NCBI RefSeq assembly: GCF_001422285.1
Contig: NZ_LMMO01000003.1
Span: forward strand, 325,297 to 389,296
Direction of reading: 5' to 3'
DNA: 64,000 nt
Source of the DNA: Frigoribacterium sp. Leaf263
GTDB taxonomy: Bacteria > Actinomycetota > Actinomycetes > Actinomycetales > Microbacteriaceae
The position numbers were made by a program, and so were the translations under genes. A model generated the notes under the pieces. The model ran no database searches. It was given only the letters and a program-made list of their open reading frames with translations, and had not been told where the DNA came from. Every line of letters begins with the position of its first letter. Positions within the stretch are counted from its first letter, which is position 1. Positions 1-8,111 of the stretch are shown piece after piece.

Positions 1-206
1 TGACCGGGGTGGACGTCGATGATCCGACCGTCGCGGGTGCCGAAGCGGCCGACGCCGGCGGTGATCAGGCTGCGGTCGCGTGCGGACAGTTCCGCGCGGT
101 TCCAGACGTCCTCGAAGAGGACGTCGTCGGTGAGGGCGGCGAGCTTCGGGGCGAAGTCCCCGAACACGTTCCGTCCGCCCCCGACCTGCTTGGGCTGGTC
201 TGCCAT
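1..206 (-). CDS. Carboxymuconolactone decarboxylase-like protein, N-terminal fragment, cut by window edge
   Basis: The reading frame begins with ATG at 206, after a good ribosome-binding site (AGGAGA, about 8 nt upstream), and runs off the left edge. The first 48 or so residues (VFGDFAPKLAALTDDVLFED, then ELSARDRSLIT) match the start of the small carboxymuconolactone decarboxylase/AhpD-like family of about 110-130 residues. After RDRSLIT that family normally continues with a hydrophobic VAAL.. block, but here the frame reads AGVGRFGTRDGRIIDVHPG, which I do not recognise as part of the family. The gene may be rearranged, chimeric, or affected by an assembly edge. Function cannot be assigned from the fragment alone; members are peroxidase- or decarboxylase-like. 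Confidence 0.6.
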   Translation of the reverse strand, partial: MADQPKQVGGGRNVFGDFAPKLAALTDDVLFEDVWNRAELSARDRSLITAGVGRFGTRDGRIIDVHPG

Positions 207-432
207 CACTCTTCTCCTGCCTGGTGCGTGCTCGACGATGTCGTCATCGCCTGGATGCCACGAAACCCCGGACGGGAGTCCTGAGGGAGGCACTGATGTG
301 ACACCCTTCGCCGAGCCGCTCGTCGCGGGCGAGTCGTCAGTCGTCGGTGTACCCGGACGAGATGCTGCGAGGGTGTGCCTGACGGGACACCCCCGTGGGG
401 GCCTCAGGCTCGCGCCGCGCCGTCGGCTCGAT

Positions 433-462
433 TTGTGCGGCGCTCGACAGCTGTGGCATACT
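433..462 (+). promoter_or_regulatory. Putative sigma-70 type promoter of tRNA-Glu
   Basis: A TTGTGC -35-like hexamer (433-438) and a CATACT -10-like hexamer (457-462) are separated by 18 nt. The predicted transcription start falls about 10 nt before the mature tRNA 5' end at 480. Apart from this, the 207-479 gap holds only the leader and promoter region of the divergent minus-strand gene. Confidence 0.45.
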
Positions 463-479
463 CGACGAGTTGCAAATAC

Positions 480-552
480 GGCCCCATCGTATAGCGGCCT
501 AGTACGTCGCCCTCTCACGGCGGTAACACGGGTTCGAATCCCGTTGGGGTCA
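480..552 (+). tRNA. tRNA-Glu (anticodon CTC)
   Basis: A full cloverleaf can be folded. The 7-bp acceptor stem is 480-486 with 545-551, including one G-U pair. The anticodon stem is 507-511 with 519-523, and the loop 512-518 carries CTC at 514-516, which reads GAG glutamate codons. The T arm is 540-544 paired with the 5 nt before TTCGAAT. The discriminator base is A at 552. CCA is not encoded. A strong hairpin terminator follows within 10 nt. Confidence 0.95.
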
Positions 553-558
553 CAACCA

Positions 559-592
559 CGAAACCCGCTCAGCTCCGGCTGAGCGGGTTTCG
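559..592. terminator. Bidirectional hairpin terminator between tRNA-Glu and the propeller operon
   Basis: A perfect 15-bp stem (559-573 with 578-592) closes a TCCG tetraloop. The arm ends in AAA/TTT, so it reads as an intrinsic-type terminator on both strands. It lies between the 3' end of the tRNA gene and the stop codon of the convergent minus-strand propeller gene at 672. Confidence 0.85.
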
Positions 593-671
593 TCGTCTCC
601 CCGCGCCTGCGGGCCGCCGGCACCCGGCACCGGCACCCGGCACCCCCGAGAACCGCCGCCCGCTCGGTCCG

Positions 672-2186
672 TCACCGCGAGGGCACGACGTTCCGGGCCG
701 TCCCCTCCAGCAGACGGGCCACCCCGTCCACGTCGACCTCGACGAAGCGCCCGGCCCAGGTGCCGATCTGCAGCTGACCCGCGAACGACCACAGCGTCTC
801 GCCCGTCGCGAGGTCGAACCCGACGAGGGTCGAGCGCCCGCCCGAGCTGCCGAAGGCGAGGGCGTACCCGACGGTGCGCGACGCGGCGACCACCACCGCG
901 CCGTCCGGCAGGGCGATGGTCGCGCGGGCGGCCCCGGTCTCGCCGTCGAGGGCGACGACCGACTGCGGGCCGGCGCCGGGTGCGGTGACGGTGGCGTACA
1001 CCGTGTCGTCGGTCTGCCCGGGCAGCCCGTCGGCGCTCGAGGCCCCGTCCGCCGGCCTCGACCACCGCACCTCCCCGGTGCTCCAGTCGACGCAGCTGAG
1101 CTGGTCGTCGCTCAGATCGGTGACGGTGAGGCACGTCCGCGACGTCGAGTACGAGCCCGACGCCGCCGGGGTGGAGCTCCAGAGCGGCCGTCCGTCGAAG
1201 TCGACGGCGGCGAAGCCCCGGTCGACGCCGCGGACCGGCCCCACGATCGAGTCCGGGCGGGCGACGTAGCCCCCGAGCGCGGCGAGGTCCCCGCGCCACG
1301 GGGTCTCGCGACCGTCGAGTCCGACCTGTACCGTGCCTCCCGGGCGGGCGACCACGAGGCGGTCCGGCAGAGCGAGGGCCTGGCCCTCGAGACTCCCGGG
1401 GCCGGCCCAGAGCACGAGGTCGAGATCGCGGACGTCGCGCAGCTGGAACGCGAACGTCGCGCCCTCGGCCGTCTGCCCGCCGGTCATCACCGTCCGGCCC
1501 GCCGTCTGGAACTGCTCCGAGTCGACCGTCGTCACCGGCGCCGTCCGCTGCCTCAGCTCACCGGTGGTCGCGTCGAGGGTGACGAGGACCGTCTGGCCGC
1601 CCGCCCGGGCCCGCACCACGACGATGCGGGCGTCGTCGACGACCGTGGCCGACGCGAGCTCCACCGGGCCCCGCAGCCCGAGCGCCTGGAGGTCGTCGGC
1701 CACGTCGTACACCCACAGCACGCGCCCGAGGTCGGTGTCGAACGACGCCAGTCGAGTGCCCACGCCCGCCGTGGCCCCGCCGCAGTCGCCGTCGTTGGCG
1801 AAGCCGTAGGTCCACGCGCCGGCCGCGCGCAGCAGCACCCGACGATCGTCGATCGGCTCGTCCCGGAACCGCAGGCACTCCGCCGGCGTCCCGGGCGCGA
1901 GCGCGGCACCGAGGTCGATCGACCAGCCGGTGGCCGTCGGGGCCTCCCGCAGGTCGTCCACCGCGACGCCGCGCCACGGCGGGTCCGCCCCGTACCGCGG
2001 CTGCCCGGGCACGAGCGCGACGATCACGACGACGGTGACGATCACGCCGACGAGGTAGGCGGTCGCGATGCGGCGGGCCGAGGAGGCGCGGTGCCAGCGC
2101 GAACGGAGGCGACCGCTCGGTCGACGGGACGTCCGTCGGGCGCCGGCGCGCGCCTCCTCGGCTCGCCGGTCGGGCGGCCGGATCAT
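672..2186 (-). CDS. Membrane-anchored PQQ-like beta-propeller protein (paralog 2 of a tandem pair)
   Basis: A 504-residue protein. Residues 1-40 are Arg-rich and cytoplasmic, and about 41-60 form one transmembrane helix (TAYLVGVIVTVVVIVALVPG). The rest is an extracytoplasmic domain with repeated blade motifs such as TGELRQR, TGEVRWSR, TGAARA and TGETLWSF, typical of PQQ-like/WD40-like quinoprotein propellers. No catalytic residues are evident, so a binding or scaffold role (compare BamB) is only an inference. Cys near 104 and 135, and a second pair bracketing a hairpin around residues 355-375, recur in the upstream neighbour and could form disulfides. The ATG overlaps the stop of that neighbour by 4 bp (ATGA), so the two are translationally coupled. 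The tandem arrangement and shared motifs (YGADPPWRGVAVDDLR) show a duplication. Confidence 0.8.
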   Translation of the reverse strand: MIRPPDRRAEEARAGARRTSRRPSGRLRSRWHRASSARRIATAYLVGVIVTVVVIVALVPGQPRYGADPPWRGVAVDDLREAPTATGWSIDLGAALAPGTPAECLRFRDEPIDDRRVLLRAAGAWTYGFANDGDCGGATAGVGTRLASFDTDLGRVLWVYDVADDLQALGLRGPVELASATVVDDARIVVVRARAGGQTVLVTLDATTGELRQRTAPVTTVDSEQFQTAGRTVMTGGQTAEGATFAFQLRDVRDLDLVLWAGPGSLEGQALALPDRLVVARPGGTVQVGLDGRETPWRGDLAALGGYVARPDSIVGPVRGVDRGFAAVDFDGRPLWSSTPAASGSYSTSRTCLTVTDLSDDQLSCVDWSTGEVRWSRPADGASSADGLPGQTDDTVYATVTAPGAGPQSVVALDGETGAARATIALPDGAVVVAASRTVGYALAFGSSGGRSTLVGFDLATGETLWSFAGQLQIGTWAGRFVEVDVDGVARLLEGTARNVVPSR

Positions 2187-3703
2187 GAGGTCGCCCCGAT
2201 CCGCTGACCGCCGCCGAGCCGTCGAGCGACGCCCACCCCGTCGACCTCGACGAGCGCCCCGCCCCAGAACGAGACGCTGCCGGCCGAACGGAGCGTCCAG
2301 AGCGGGCGCCCCGAGGCGGCGTCGTGGGCGGCCACGGCCCTGCTCTGCGGCGAGGAGCCCATCGCCAGGTAGACGACGGTGCGCGAGGCCGCCACGACCG
2401 TCTCGAGATCACCCGCGGGCACGTCGAACACCGACCGCCCGGTGAGGCCGTCGAGCGCCGTGAGCCGCGGTCGACCGTCGCGACGGGCGATGCCGTAGAC
2501 GTCGTCGGACACCTGGCCGGGCACCCCGCGGGCCGTCGTGGCCGCACCGTCGACGGACCAGCGCGTCGTGCCGTCGGAGGGCCGCAGGCACGTCGTCGTG
2601 TCGTCGTCGGAGGTCACGAGCAGGCACCCGCGCGTCGCGGCGATCGAGCGGGCGTCGAGGGGGCGCGCCCATCGGGCGGCGCCGTCGCGGTCGAGCGCCG
2701 AGACGACGCGGCCGCCCGGGCCGGAGCGCACGGCGAACAGATCGTCGTCGCCGCCCGGTGCCGGTGAGCCGGCCGCCACCAGATCGGGACTCGATCGGTA
2801 CGGCGTCATCTCGCCGGTGCGCCCGTCGACCCTGATCGAGCGTCCCTCGATGGGCACGACGAGGGCGCCGGGCACCAGCAGGGGGGTGCGGCCCCGATCC
2901 GCCGACCCGCGCCAGACCGGCACGGTCAGCGCGGCGGCGTCGACGAGCGCGTAGGCGTCGGGGTCGCCGACCGCGGCCGCCGCCGAGCGCAGCTGGAGGC
3001 GGCCGAGCGTGGCGACGCTGACGCTCGGCAGGTCGCGGCGTTCGCGGGCGGTCTCGAGGTGGCGTCCGTCGTCGAGCGCCAGCGCCGCCTGGACGAGCCC
3101 CCGGTCGGACTGCGTCTGCACGAGCACGCGGCCCGCCGCCGGCACCACCTGGGCCGACGGGATGCTCGTCGGGTCGGCGTCGGGGACGTCCTCGACGAGG
3201 TCGTGCACCCAGAGGGCGAGTCCCGTCCGGACGTCGACGAGGGCGACGCGGCTCGTGTCGTGGGCGAACGCGGCGGTGCGGCACTCGGCGGCCTCCGCGA
3301 GATCGTCGGCGCGGAGGTCCACGTCGGCTTCGAGGTCGAGGTCGATCGAGGTGGTGACGGCGACGAGACCGGACTCGGCGGGGGACGGCCAGAGGTGCAC
3401 GCAGTGCGCGGGCGCCTCGGGGGCCAGCAGCGCCGCGAGGTCGAGCGACCAGAGGGTCTCGCCCGGCGCCGAGCGCAGGTCGTCGACGACGAGTCCGCGC
3501 CACGGCGGCTCCGCGCCGTACTCGGGGTCGGCCGCCCACCCCGCGACCAGCACGATGGCCGTGGCGACGAGCAGCGCCAGGTAGCCCCCGAGGAGGCGCG
3601 GAGCGCGTCGACCGCGGACGGCGCGCAGCCGTCGCGCCGGGTCGCGCGCGGGGACGGGCAGGGGGTCGGACACGAGCGGGTCGACCTCCTCGTCGAGCGG
3701 CAC
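2183..3703 (-). CDS. Membrane-anchored PQQ-like beta-propeller protein (paralog 1 of a tandem pair)
   Basis: A 506-residue paralog of the downstream gene: short cytoplasmic tail, one transmembrane helix (LLGGYLALLVATAIVLVAGW), the shared motif YGAEPPWRGLVVDDLR, and repeated blade segments such as TGLALWVHD, TTRWSVDG, TGRSVFDV and SGRPLWTLRS. The same four cysteines are present. The start is uncertain. GTG at 3703 is used here, but a GTG at 3673 has AGGAGG about 11 nt upstream and would give a protein 10 residues shorter. A TACCAT -10-like hexamer lies at 3730-3735 on the minus strand, so the pair is transcribed divergently from leuC. Expect an extracytoplasmic ligand- or protein-binding role; no substrate can be named. 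Confidence 0.78.
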   Translation of the reverse strand: MPLDEEVDPLVSDPLPVPARDPARRLRAVRGRRAPRLLGGYLALLVATAIVLVAGWAADPEYGAEPPWRGLVVDDLRSAPGETLWSLDLAALLAPEAPAHCVHLWPSPAESGLVAVTTSIDLDLEADVDLRADDLAEAAECRTAAFAHDTSRVALVDVRTGLALWVHDLVEDVPDADPTSIPSAQVVPAAGRVLVQTQSDRGLVQAALALDDGRHLETARERRDLPSVSVATLGRLQLRSAAAAVGDPDAYALVDAAALTVPVWRGSADRGRTPLLVPGALVVPIEGRSIRVDGRTGEMTPYRSSPDLVAAGSPAPGGDDDLFAVRSGPGGRVVSALDRDGAARWARPLDARSIAATRGCLLVTSDDDTTTCLRPSDGTTRWSVDGAATTARGVPGQVSDDVYGIARRDGRPRLTALDGLTGRSVFDVPAGDLETVVAASRTVVYLAMGSSPQSRAVAAHDAASGRPLWTLRSAGSVSFWGGALVEVDGVGVARRLGGGQRIGATS

Positions 3704-3836
3704 CGCCGGTGCGTCCGACGACTGCCGTCATGGTATTCGGAGCCGGCCGCGTCGGTGCTCGCCCGTCCGCCGGGAATGGGCGGACCGGCCCCGCGCGTTG
3801 CCCCCCGAGACCGAGGACCCGCGCCCGACGCTGGCG

Positions 3837-3842
3837 TAGACT
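3837..3842 (+). promoter_or_regulatory. -10 element (TAGACT) of the leuCD promoter
   Basis: TAGACT fits the actinobacterial TANNNT -10 consensus and would start transcription near 3849, giving a leader of about 36 nt before leuC. No good -35 hexamer is seen. No leader peptide with a run of leucine codons is visible, so leucine attenuation is not supported here. Confidence 0.4.
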
Positions 3843-3884
3843 TCGACGATCATCCGAGCAGCAGACATCGAGAGAGGTGGGCCC

Positions 3885-5354
3885 GTGGGTAGAACGCTGG
3901 CCGAGAAAGTATGGGACGACCACGTGGTCGTCAAGGGCGAAGACGGCGCCCCCGACCTTCTCTACATCGATCTCCACCTCGTCCACGAGGTCACGAGCCC
4001 GCAGGCCTTCGACGGCCTCCGTCAGGCCGGGCGGCCGCTGCGTCGCACCGATCTGACGATCGCGACCGAAGACCACAACACGCCCACGCTGGCGATCGAC
4101 CGGCCGATCGCCGATCTGACCAGCCGCACGCAGATCGAGACCCTGCGCCGCAACACGGCCGAGTTCGGCGTGCGTCTGCACCCTCTCGGCGATGCCGAGC
4201 AGGGCATCGTCCACGTCGTCGGCCCGCAGCTGGGCCTGACGATGCCCGGCATCACCGTGGTCTGCGGCGACTCGCACACCTCGACGCACGGGGCCTTCGG
4301 CGCCATGGCGTTCGGCATCGGCACGAGCGAGGTCGAGCACGTCATGGCGACGCAGACCCTGCCCCTCAAGCCCTTCAAGACGATGGCGGTGACGGTCGAG
4401 GGCACCCTCCGGCCCGGTGTCACGGCGAAGGACATCATCCTGGCCGTCATCGCCCAGATCGGCACGGGCGGCGGTCAGGGCTACGTGCTCGAGTACCGCG
4501 GCAGCGCGATCCGCTCCCTCTCGATGGAGGGGCGGATGACGATCTGCAACATGTCCATCGAGGCCGGCGCCCGCGCGGGCATGGTCGCCCCCGACCAGAC
4601 CACCTACGACTACCTCCGGGGTCGCCAGCACGCCCCCGAGGGGGCCGACTGGGACGACGCGGTGGCCTACTGGGACACCCTCCCGACCGACGACGACGCC
4701 GTCTTCGACGCCGAGATCTTCCTCGACGCCGACGAGCTCGAGCCGTTCGTCACCTGGGGCACGAACCCGGGTCAGGGCGTCTCGCTGAGCGACTCCGTGC
4801 CCGACCCGGCGGCGATCGTCGACCCGAACGAGCGCGCCGCGGCATCGCGGGCCCTCGAGTACATGGCCCTCGAGGCCGGCACGGCCATGAAGGACATCGC
4901 CGTCGACGCCGTCTTCATGGGGTCGTGCACGAACAGCCGCATCGAGGACCTGCGCGCCTTCGCCTCGATCATCCGCGGGCGCACGAAGGCCGAGGGCGTG
5001 CGGGTGATGGTGGTGCCGGGGTCCGCGCGGGTGCGGCTCGAGGCCGAGGCCGAGGGTCTCGACAAGGTGTTCACCGACTTCGGGGCCGAGTGGCGATTCG
5101 CCGGCTGCTCGATGTGCCTCGGCATGAACCCCGACCAGCTGGCCCCGGGCGAGCGCTGCGCGTCGACCTCGAACCGCAACTTCGAGGGGCGGCAGGGCAA
5201 GGGCGGTCGCACCCACCTGGTCTCGCCGCTCGTCGCGGCGGCGACCGCCGTCCGCGGCACGCTGTCGTCCCCGTGGGATCTCGCCTCCGACACCCCGATC
5301 GGCGACGCCCTCGCCGAACGCCTGACCGGCACCCCCGCAGGAGGCGCGCTCTGA
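3885..5354 (+). CDS. leuC: 3-isopropylmalate dehydratase large subunit
   Basis: Isomerises 2-isopropylmalate to 3-isopropylmalate in leucine biosynthesis, as a heterodimer with LeuD. The 489-residue length is normal for the bacterial large subunit. The three [4Fe-4S] ligands of the aconitase superfamily are present, at about Cys347 (GSCTNSR) and Cys407/410 (CSMCLGMN). [20 protein letters not shown] is the family signature. The GTG start at 3885 is supported by AGAGAGG 8-14 nt upstream. The stop overlaps the leuD start by one base, so the subunits are coupled. The GGAGGCGCG element overlaps the last codons and supplies the leuD ribosome-binding site. Confidence 0.97.
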   Translation: MGRTLAEKVWDDHVVVKGEDGAPDLLYIDLHLVHEVTSPQAFDGLRQAGRPLRRTDLTIATEDHNTPTLAIDRPIADLTSRTQIETLRRNTAEFGVRLHPLGDAEQGIVHVVGPQLGLTMPGITVVCGDSHTSTHGAFGAMAFGIGTSEVEHVMATQTLPLKPFKTMAVTVEGTLRPGVTAKDIILAVIAQIGTGGGQGYVLEYRGSAIRSLSMEGRMTICNMSIEAGARAGMVAPDQTTYDYLRGRQHAPEGADWDDAVAYWDTLPTDDDAVFDAEIFLDADELEPFVTWGTNPGQGVSLSDSVPDPAAIVDPNERAAASRALEYMALEAGTAMKDIAVDAVFMGSCTNSRIEDLRAFASIIRGRTKAEGVRVMVVPGSARVRLEAEAEGLDKVFTDFGAEWRFAGCSMCLGMNPDQLAPGERCASTSNRNFEGRQGKGGRTHLVSPLVAAATAVRGTLSSPWDLASDTPIGDALAERLTGTPAGGAL

Positions 5355-5950
5355 TGGAGAAGTTCACCACCGTCACCGGGGTGGCGGCGCCGCTGAAGCG
5401 GTCGAACGTCGACACCGACCAGATCATCCCGGCCGAGTTCCTCAAGCGGGTGACGAAGACGGGATTCGAAGACGCCCTGTTCTTCTCCGCCCGTCAAGAC
5501 CCCGACTTCGTCCTCAACCGACCCGAGTACCAGGGCGCCCGCGTCCTGATCGCCGGGCCGGACTTCGGCACGGGCTCGAGCCGCGAGCACGCCGTCTGGG
5601 CCCTCCGCGACTTCGGCTTCGACGTCGTCCTGAGCGCCCGCTTCGGTGACATCTTCCGCGGCAACTCGGGCAAGCAGGGGCTCCTCGCCGCCATGGTCGC
5701 CGAAGACGACATCGAGCGCCTGTGGGCCGCGGTCGAGGCCTCGCCCGGGGTCGAGATCACGGTCGACCTCGCGTCGCAACGCGCCACGCTCGGCGACCTG
5801 TCAGTCCCGTTCGAGGTCGATGCTTACACTAAGTGGCGACTCCTCGAAGGCCTGGACGACATCGGCCTGACCCTCCGCGACGAAGCGGCCATCACAGAAT
5901 TCGAATCCCGCCGCGCCGCCTGGCGCCCGAAGACATTGCCGGTGAAGTAA
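5354..5950 (+). CDS. leuD: 3-isopropylmalate dehydratase small subunit
   Basis: A 198-residue swivel-domain partner of LeuC. Family motifs are clear: [14 protein letters not shown] near the N-terminus, and the substrate loop [14 protein letters not shown] at about residues 74-87. The ATG at 5354 follows AGGAGG (5339-5344) at 9 nt spacing. The ORF continues without a gap into murA (GTG at 5951, directly after the leuD stop), so leuC-leuD-murA are probably co-transcribed. Confidence 0.97.
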   Translation: MEKFTTVTGVAAPLKRSNVDTDQIIPAEFLKRVTKTGFEDALFFSARQDPDFVLNRPEYQGARVLIAGPDFGTGSSREHAVWALRDFGFDVVLSARFGDIFRGNSGKQGLLAAMVAEDDIERLWAAVEASPGVEITVDLASQRATLGDLSVPFEVDAYTKWRLLEGLDDIGLTLRDEAAITEFESRRAAWRPKTLPVK

Positions 5951-7318
5951 GTGAACTCGCTCATCCAAGACGCAGCAGCAGCCGGGGCCCGTGTGGGCCT
6001 CAAGTCCGACGAGATCGTCATCCGCGGCGGCAAGCCGCTGATCGGTCGCATCGAGGTGCGCGGCGCCAAGAACCTGGCGACCAAGGCCATGGTCGCGGCC
6101 CTCCTGGGCGATACTCCGAGCATCCTGCGCGATGTGCCCGACATCAGCGACGTCAACGTCGTCCGCGGGCTGCTCTCCGTCCACGGCGTCCGCATCACCG
6201 ACCCCGCTCGCGGCGAGATGATCCTCGACCCGTCGAACGTCGAGTCGGCCCACTTCGCCGAGATCGACGCGCATGCCGGCTCGAGCCGCATCCCGATCCT
6301 CTTCTGCGGCCCGCTGCTGCACCGCCTCGGCGAGGCCTTCATCCCCGATCTCGGAGGGTGCCGCATCGGCGACCGCCCGATCGACTTCCACCTCGACGCC
6401 CTCCGCGCCTTCGGCGCCGTCGTCGACAAGTCGTACAACGGCATCCACCTCACCGCGCCGAACGGTCTCGCCGGTGCGAACATCGAGCTGCCCTACCCGA
6501 GCGTCGGGGCGACCGAGCAGGTCCTGCTCACGGCGGTCCTCGCGACCGGCGTGACCGAGCTGCGCAACGCGGCCATCGAGCCCGAGATCATGGACCTCAT
6601 CGCCATCCTCCAGAAGATGGGCGCGATCGTCTCCGTCGAGCCGAACCGCGTGATCTTCATCGAGGGCGTCGAGAAGCTCCGCGGGTACACGCACCGCGCG
6701 ATCAACGACCGCAACGAGGCCGCCAGCTGGGCCGCCGCGGCCCTGGCCACCAAGGGCGACATCTTCGTCGAGGGCGCCGACCAGAAGGACCTGATGACGT
6801 TCCTCAACGTCTTCCGCAAGGTCGGCGGCGACTTCGACGTCCACGAGGACGGCATCCGCTTCTTCCACCCCGGTGGCGACCTCAAGCCGGTCGTCGTCGA
6901 GACCGACGTCCACCCCGGCTTCATGACCGACTGGCAGCAGCCGCTCATCGTGGCCCTCACGCAGGCGCAGGGCACGTCGATCGTGCACGAGACCGTCTAC
7001 GAGAACCGCTTCCAGTTCACCGAGGCGCTCAACGACATGGGCGCCGACATCACGGTGCACAAAGACGGACTCCCCGGTCACGACCGACGCGTCGCCCGTC
7101 GTGAGTTCGAGCAGGCCGCGGTCATCAACGGCCCGACGGCGCTGCACGGGGCCGACATCCGCGTCCCCGATCTGCGGGGCGGCTTCAGCCACCTGATCGC
7201 CGCGCTGACCGCCGAGGGCGAGTCGAAGATCAGCAACGTCGGCATCATCAGTCGCGGTTACGAGCACTTCATCGCGAAGCTCCGCAAGCTGGGCGCCGAC
7301 TTCGACTTCAAGGGCTGA
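5951..7318 (+). CDS. murA: UDP-N-acetylglucosamine 1-carboxyvinyltransferase (MurA family)
   Basis: Transfers enolpyruvate from PEP to UDP-GlcNAc, the first committed step of peptidoglycan synthesis in the cytoplasm. The 455-residue protein has the EPT inside-out barrel motifs, RGAKN with its catalytic Lys/Asn at about residues 37-41, and the PEP-binding loop GGCRIGDRPID with Cys near residue 137. This is the residue attacked by fosfomycin, so the enzyme is expected to be of the sensitive Cys type. GTG start directly abuts leuD. It lies in a murA-plsC-gpsA-ddl envelope run that is common in this family. Confidence 0.95.
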   Translation: MNSLIQDAAAAGARVGLKSDEIVIRGGKPLIGRIEVRGAKNLATKAMVAALLGDTPSILRDVPDISDVNVVRGLLSVHGVRITDPARGEMILDPSNVESAHFAEIDAHAGSSRIPILFCGPLLHRLGEAFIPDLGGCRIGDRPIDFHLDALRAFGAVVDKSYNGIHLTAPNGLAGANIELPYPSVGATEQVLLTAVLATGVTELRNAAIEPEIMDLIAILQKMGAIVSVEPNRVIFIEGVEKLRGYTHRAINDRNEAASWAAAALATKGDIFVEGADQKDLMTFLNVFRKVGGDFDVHEDGIRFFHPGGDLKPVVVETDVHPGFMTDWQQPLIVALTQAQGTSIVHETVYENRFQFTEALNDMGADITVHKDGLPGHDRRVARREFEQAAVINGPTALHGADIRVPDLRGGFSHLIAALTAEGESKISNVGIISRGYEHFIAKLRKLGADFDFKG

Positions 7319-7325
7319 TCCCCGC

Positions 7326-8111
7326 GTGGCACCCCACGGCGACCCCGACGCCCCCGTCGTCCCGGTCGGCCCGGGTGAGCGCCGCCGAGAGAAGGGCGCG
7401 GTCCTCCGGGTCCTCGCGACTCCGGCGGCGCCGCTGTTCGACCTGATGGCCAAGATCGACGTCGTCGACGGGCACAAGCTGCCCGCGTCGGGCTCGTTCG
7501 TGCTGACGCCGAACCACATCACCAACATCGACCCCGTCGTGGTCGGCCGCGTGATGTGGCGCTTCGGTCGTCTGCCCCGGTTCATGGCGAAGGCCTCTCT
7601 CTTCCGGGTGCCGATCTTCGGCCGGCTGATGCACGCCATGGGTCACATCCCCGTCGAGCGCGCGGGGCGCACCCATGACAGCGATCCGTTGGGCGCCGCC
7701 GGCCGGCTGACGGCCGTCGGCGGCGGCGTCATCGTCTACCCCGAGGGCACCCTGACCCGCGATCCCGACCTCTGGCCCATGAAGGGCAAGAGCGGTGCGG
7801 TGCGACTGGCGCTGGCGGCCGGCGTGCCGATCATCCCCGTCGCCCACTGGGGCAGCCAGGAGCTCATGGGGCGGTACTCGTCGAAGCTCAGGCCGTTCCC
7901 CCGGAAGCGCATCACCGTGATCGTCGGCGATCCCGTCGACCTCTCGCCGTACCGCGACAGGCCCCTCGATCAGGCGTCCATGACCGAGGCCACGGCGCTC
8001 GTCATGGAGTCGATCACCGCCCTCCTCGAGCGGATCCGCCACGAGGAGGCGCCCGCCCAACGATGGAACCCGTCCAAGAACGAGCAGAGGGAGACAGGCA
8101 GCTTTGAGTAG
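7326..8111 (+). CDS. plsC: 1-acyl-sn-glycerol-3-phosphate acyltransferase (PlsC family)
   Basis: Acylates lysophosphatidate or a related lyso-acceptor at the cytoplasmic membrane. The 261-residue protein shows the acyltransferase block I HX4D (NHITNID, His near residue 64), block II around GHIPVERAGR, block III YPEGTLTRD near 138-146, and block IV with VPIIPVAHWG. It is 7 nt downstream of murA and overlaps gpsA by 8 bp, so glycerol-3-phosphate supply and its acylation are coupled in one transcript. The exact acceptor (LPA versus another lysolipid) cannot be read from sequence. Confidence 0.9.
   Translation: MAPHGDPDAPVVPVGPGERRREKGAVLRVLATPAAPLFDLMAKIDVVDGHKLPASGSFVLTPNHITNIDPVVVGRVMWRFGRLPRFMAKASLFRVPIFGRLMHAMGHIPVERAGRTHDSDPLGAAGRLTAVGGGVIVYPEGTLTRDPDLWPMKGKSGAVRLALAAGVPIIPVAHWGSQELMGRYSSKLRPFPRKRITVIVGDPVDLSPYRDRPLDQASMTEATALVMESITALLERIRHEEAPAQRWNPSKNEQRETGSFE

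Noticed and set aside
3843-3884. Leucine attenuator before leuCD
   Set aside because: The leader is too short and has no leucine-rich peptide or alternating hairpins.
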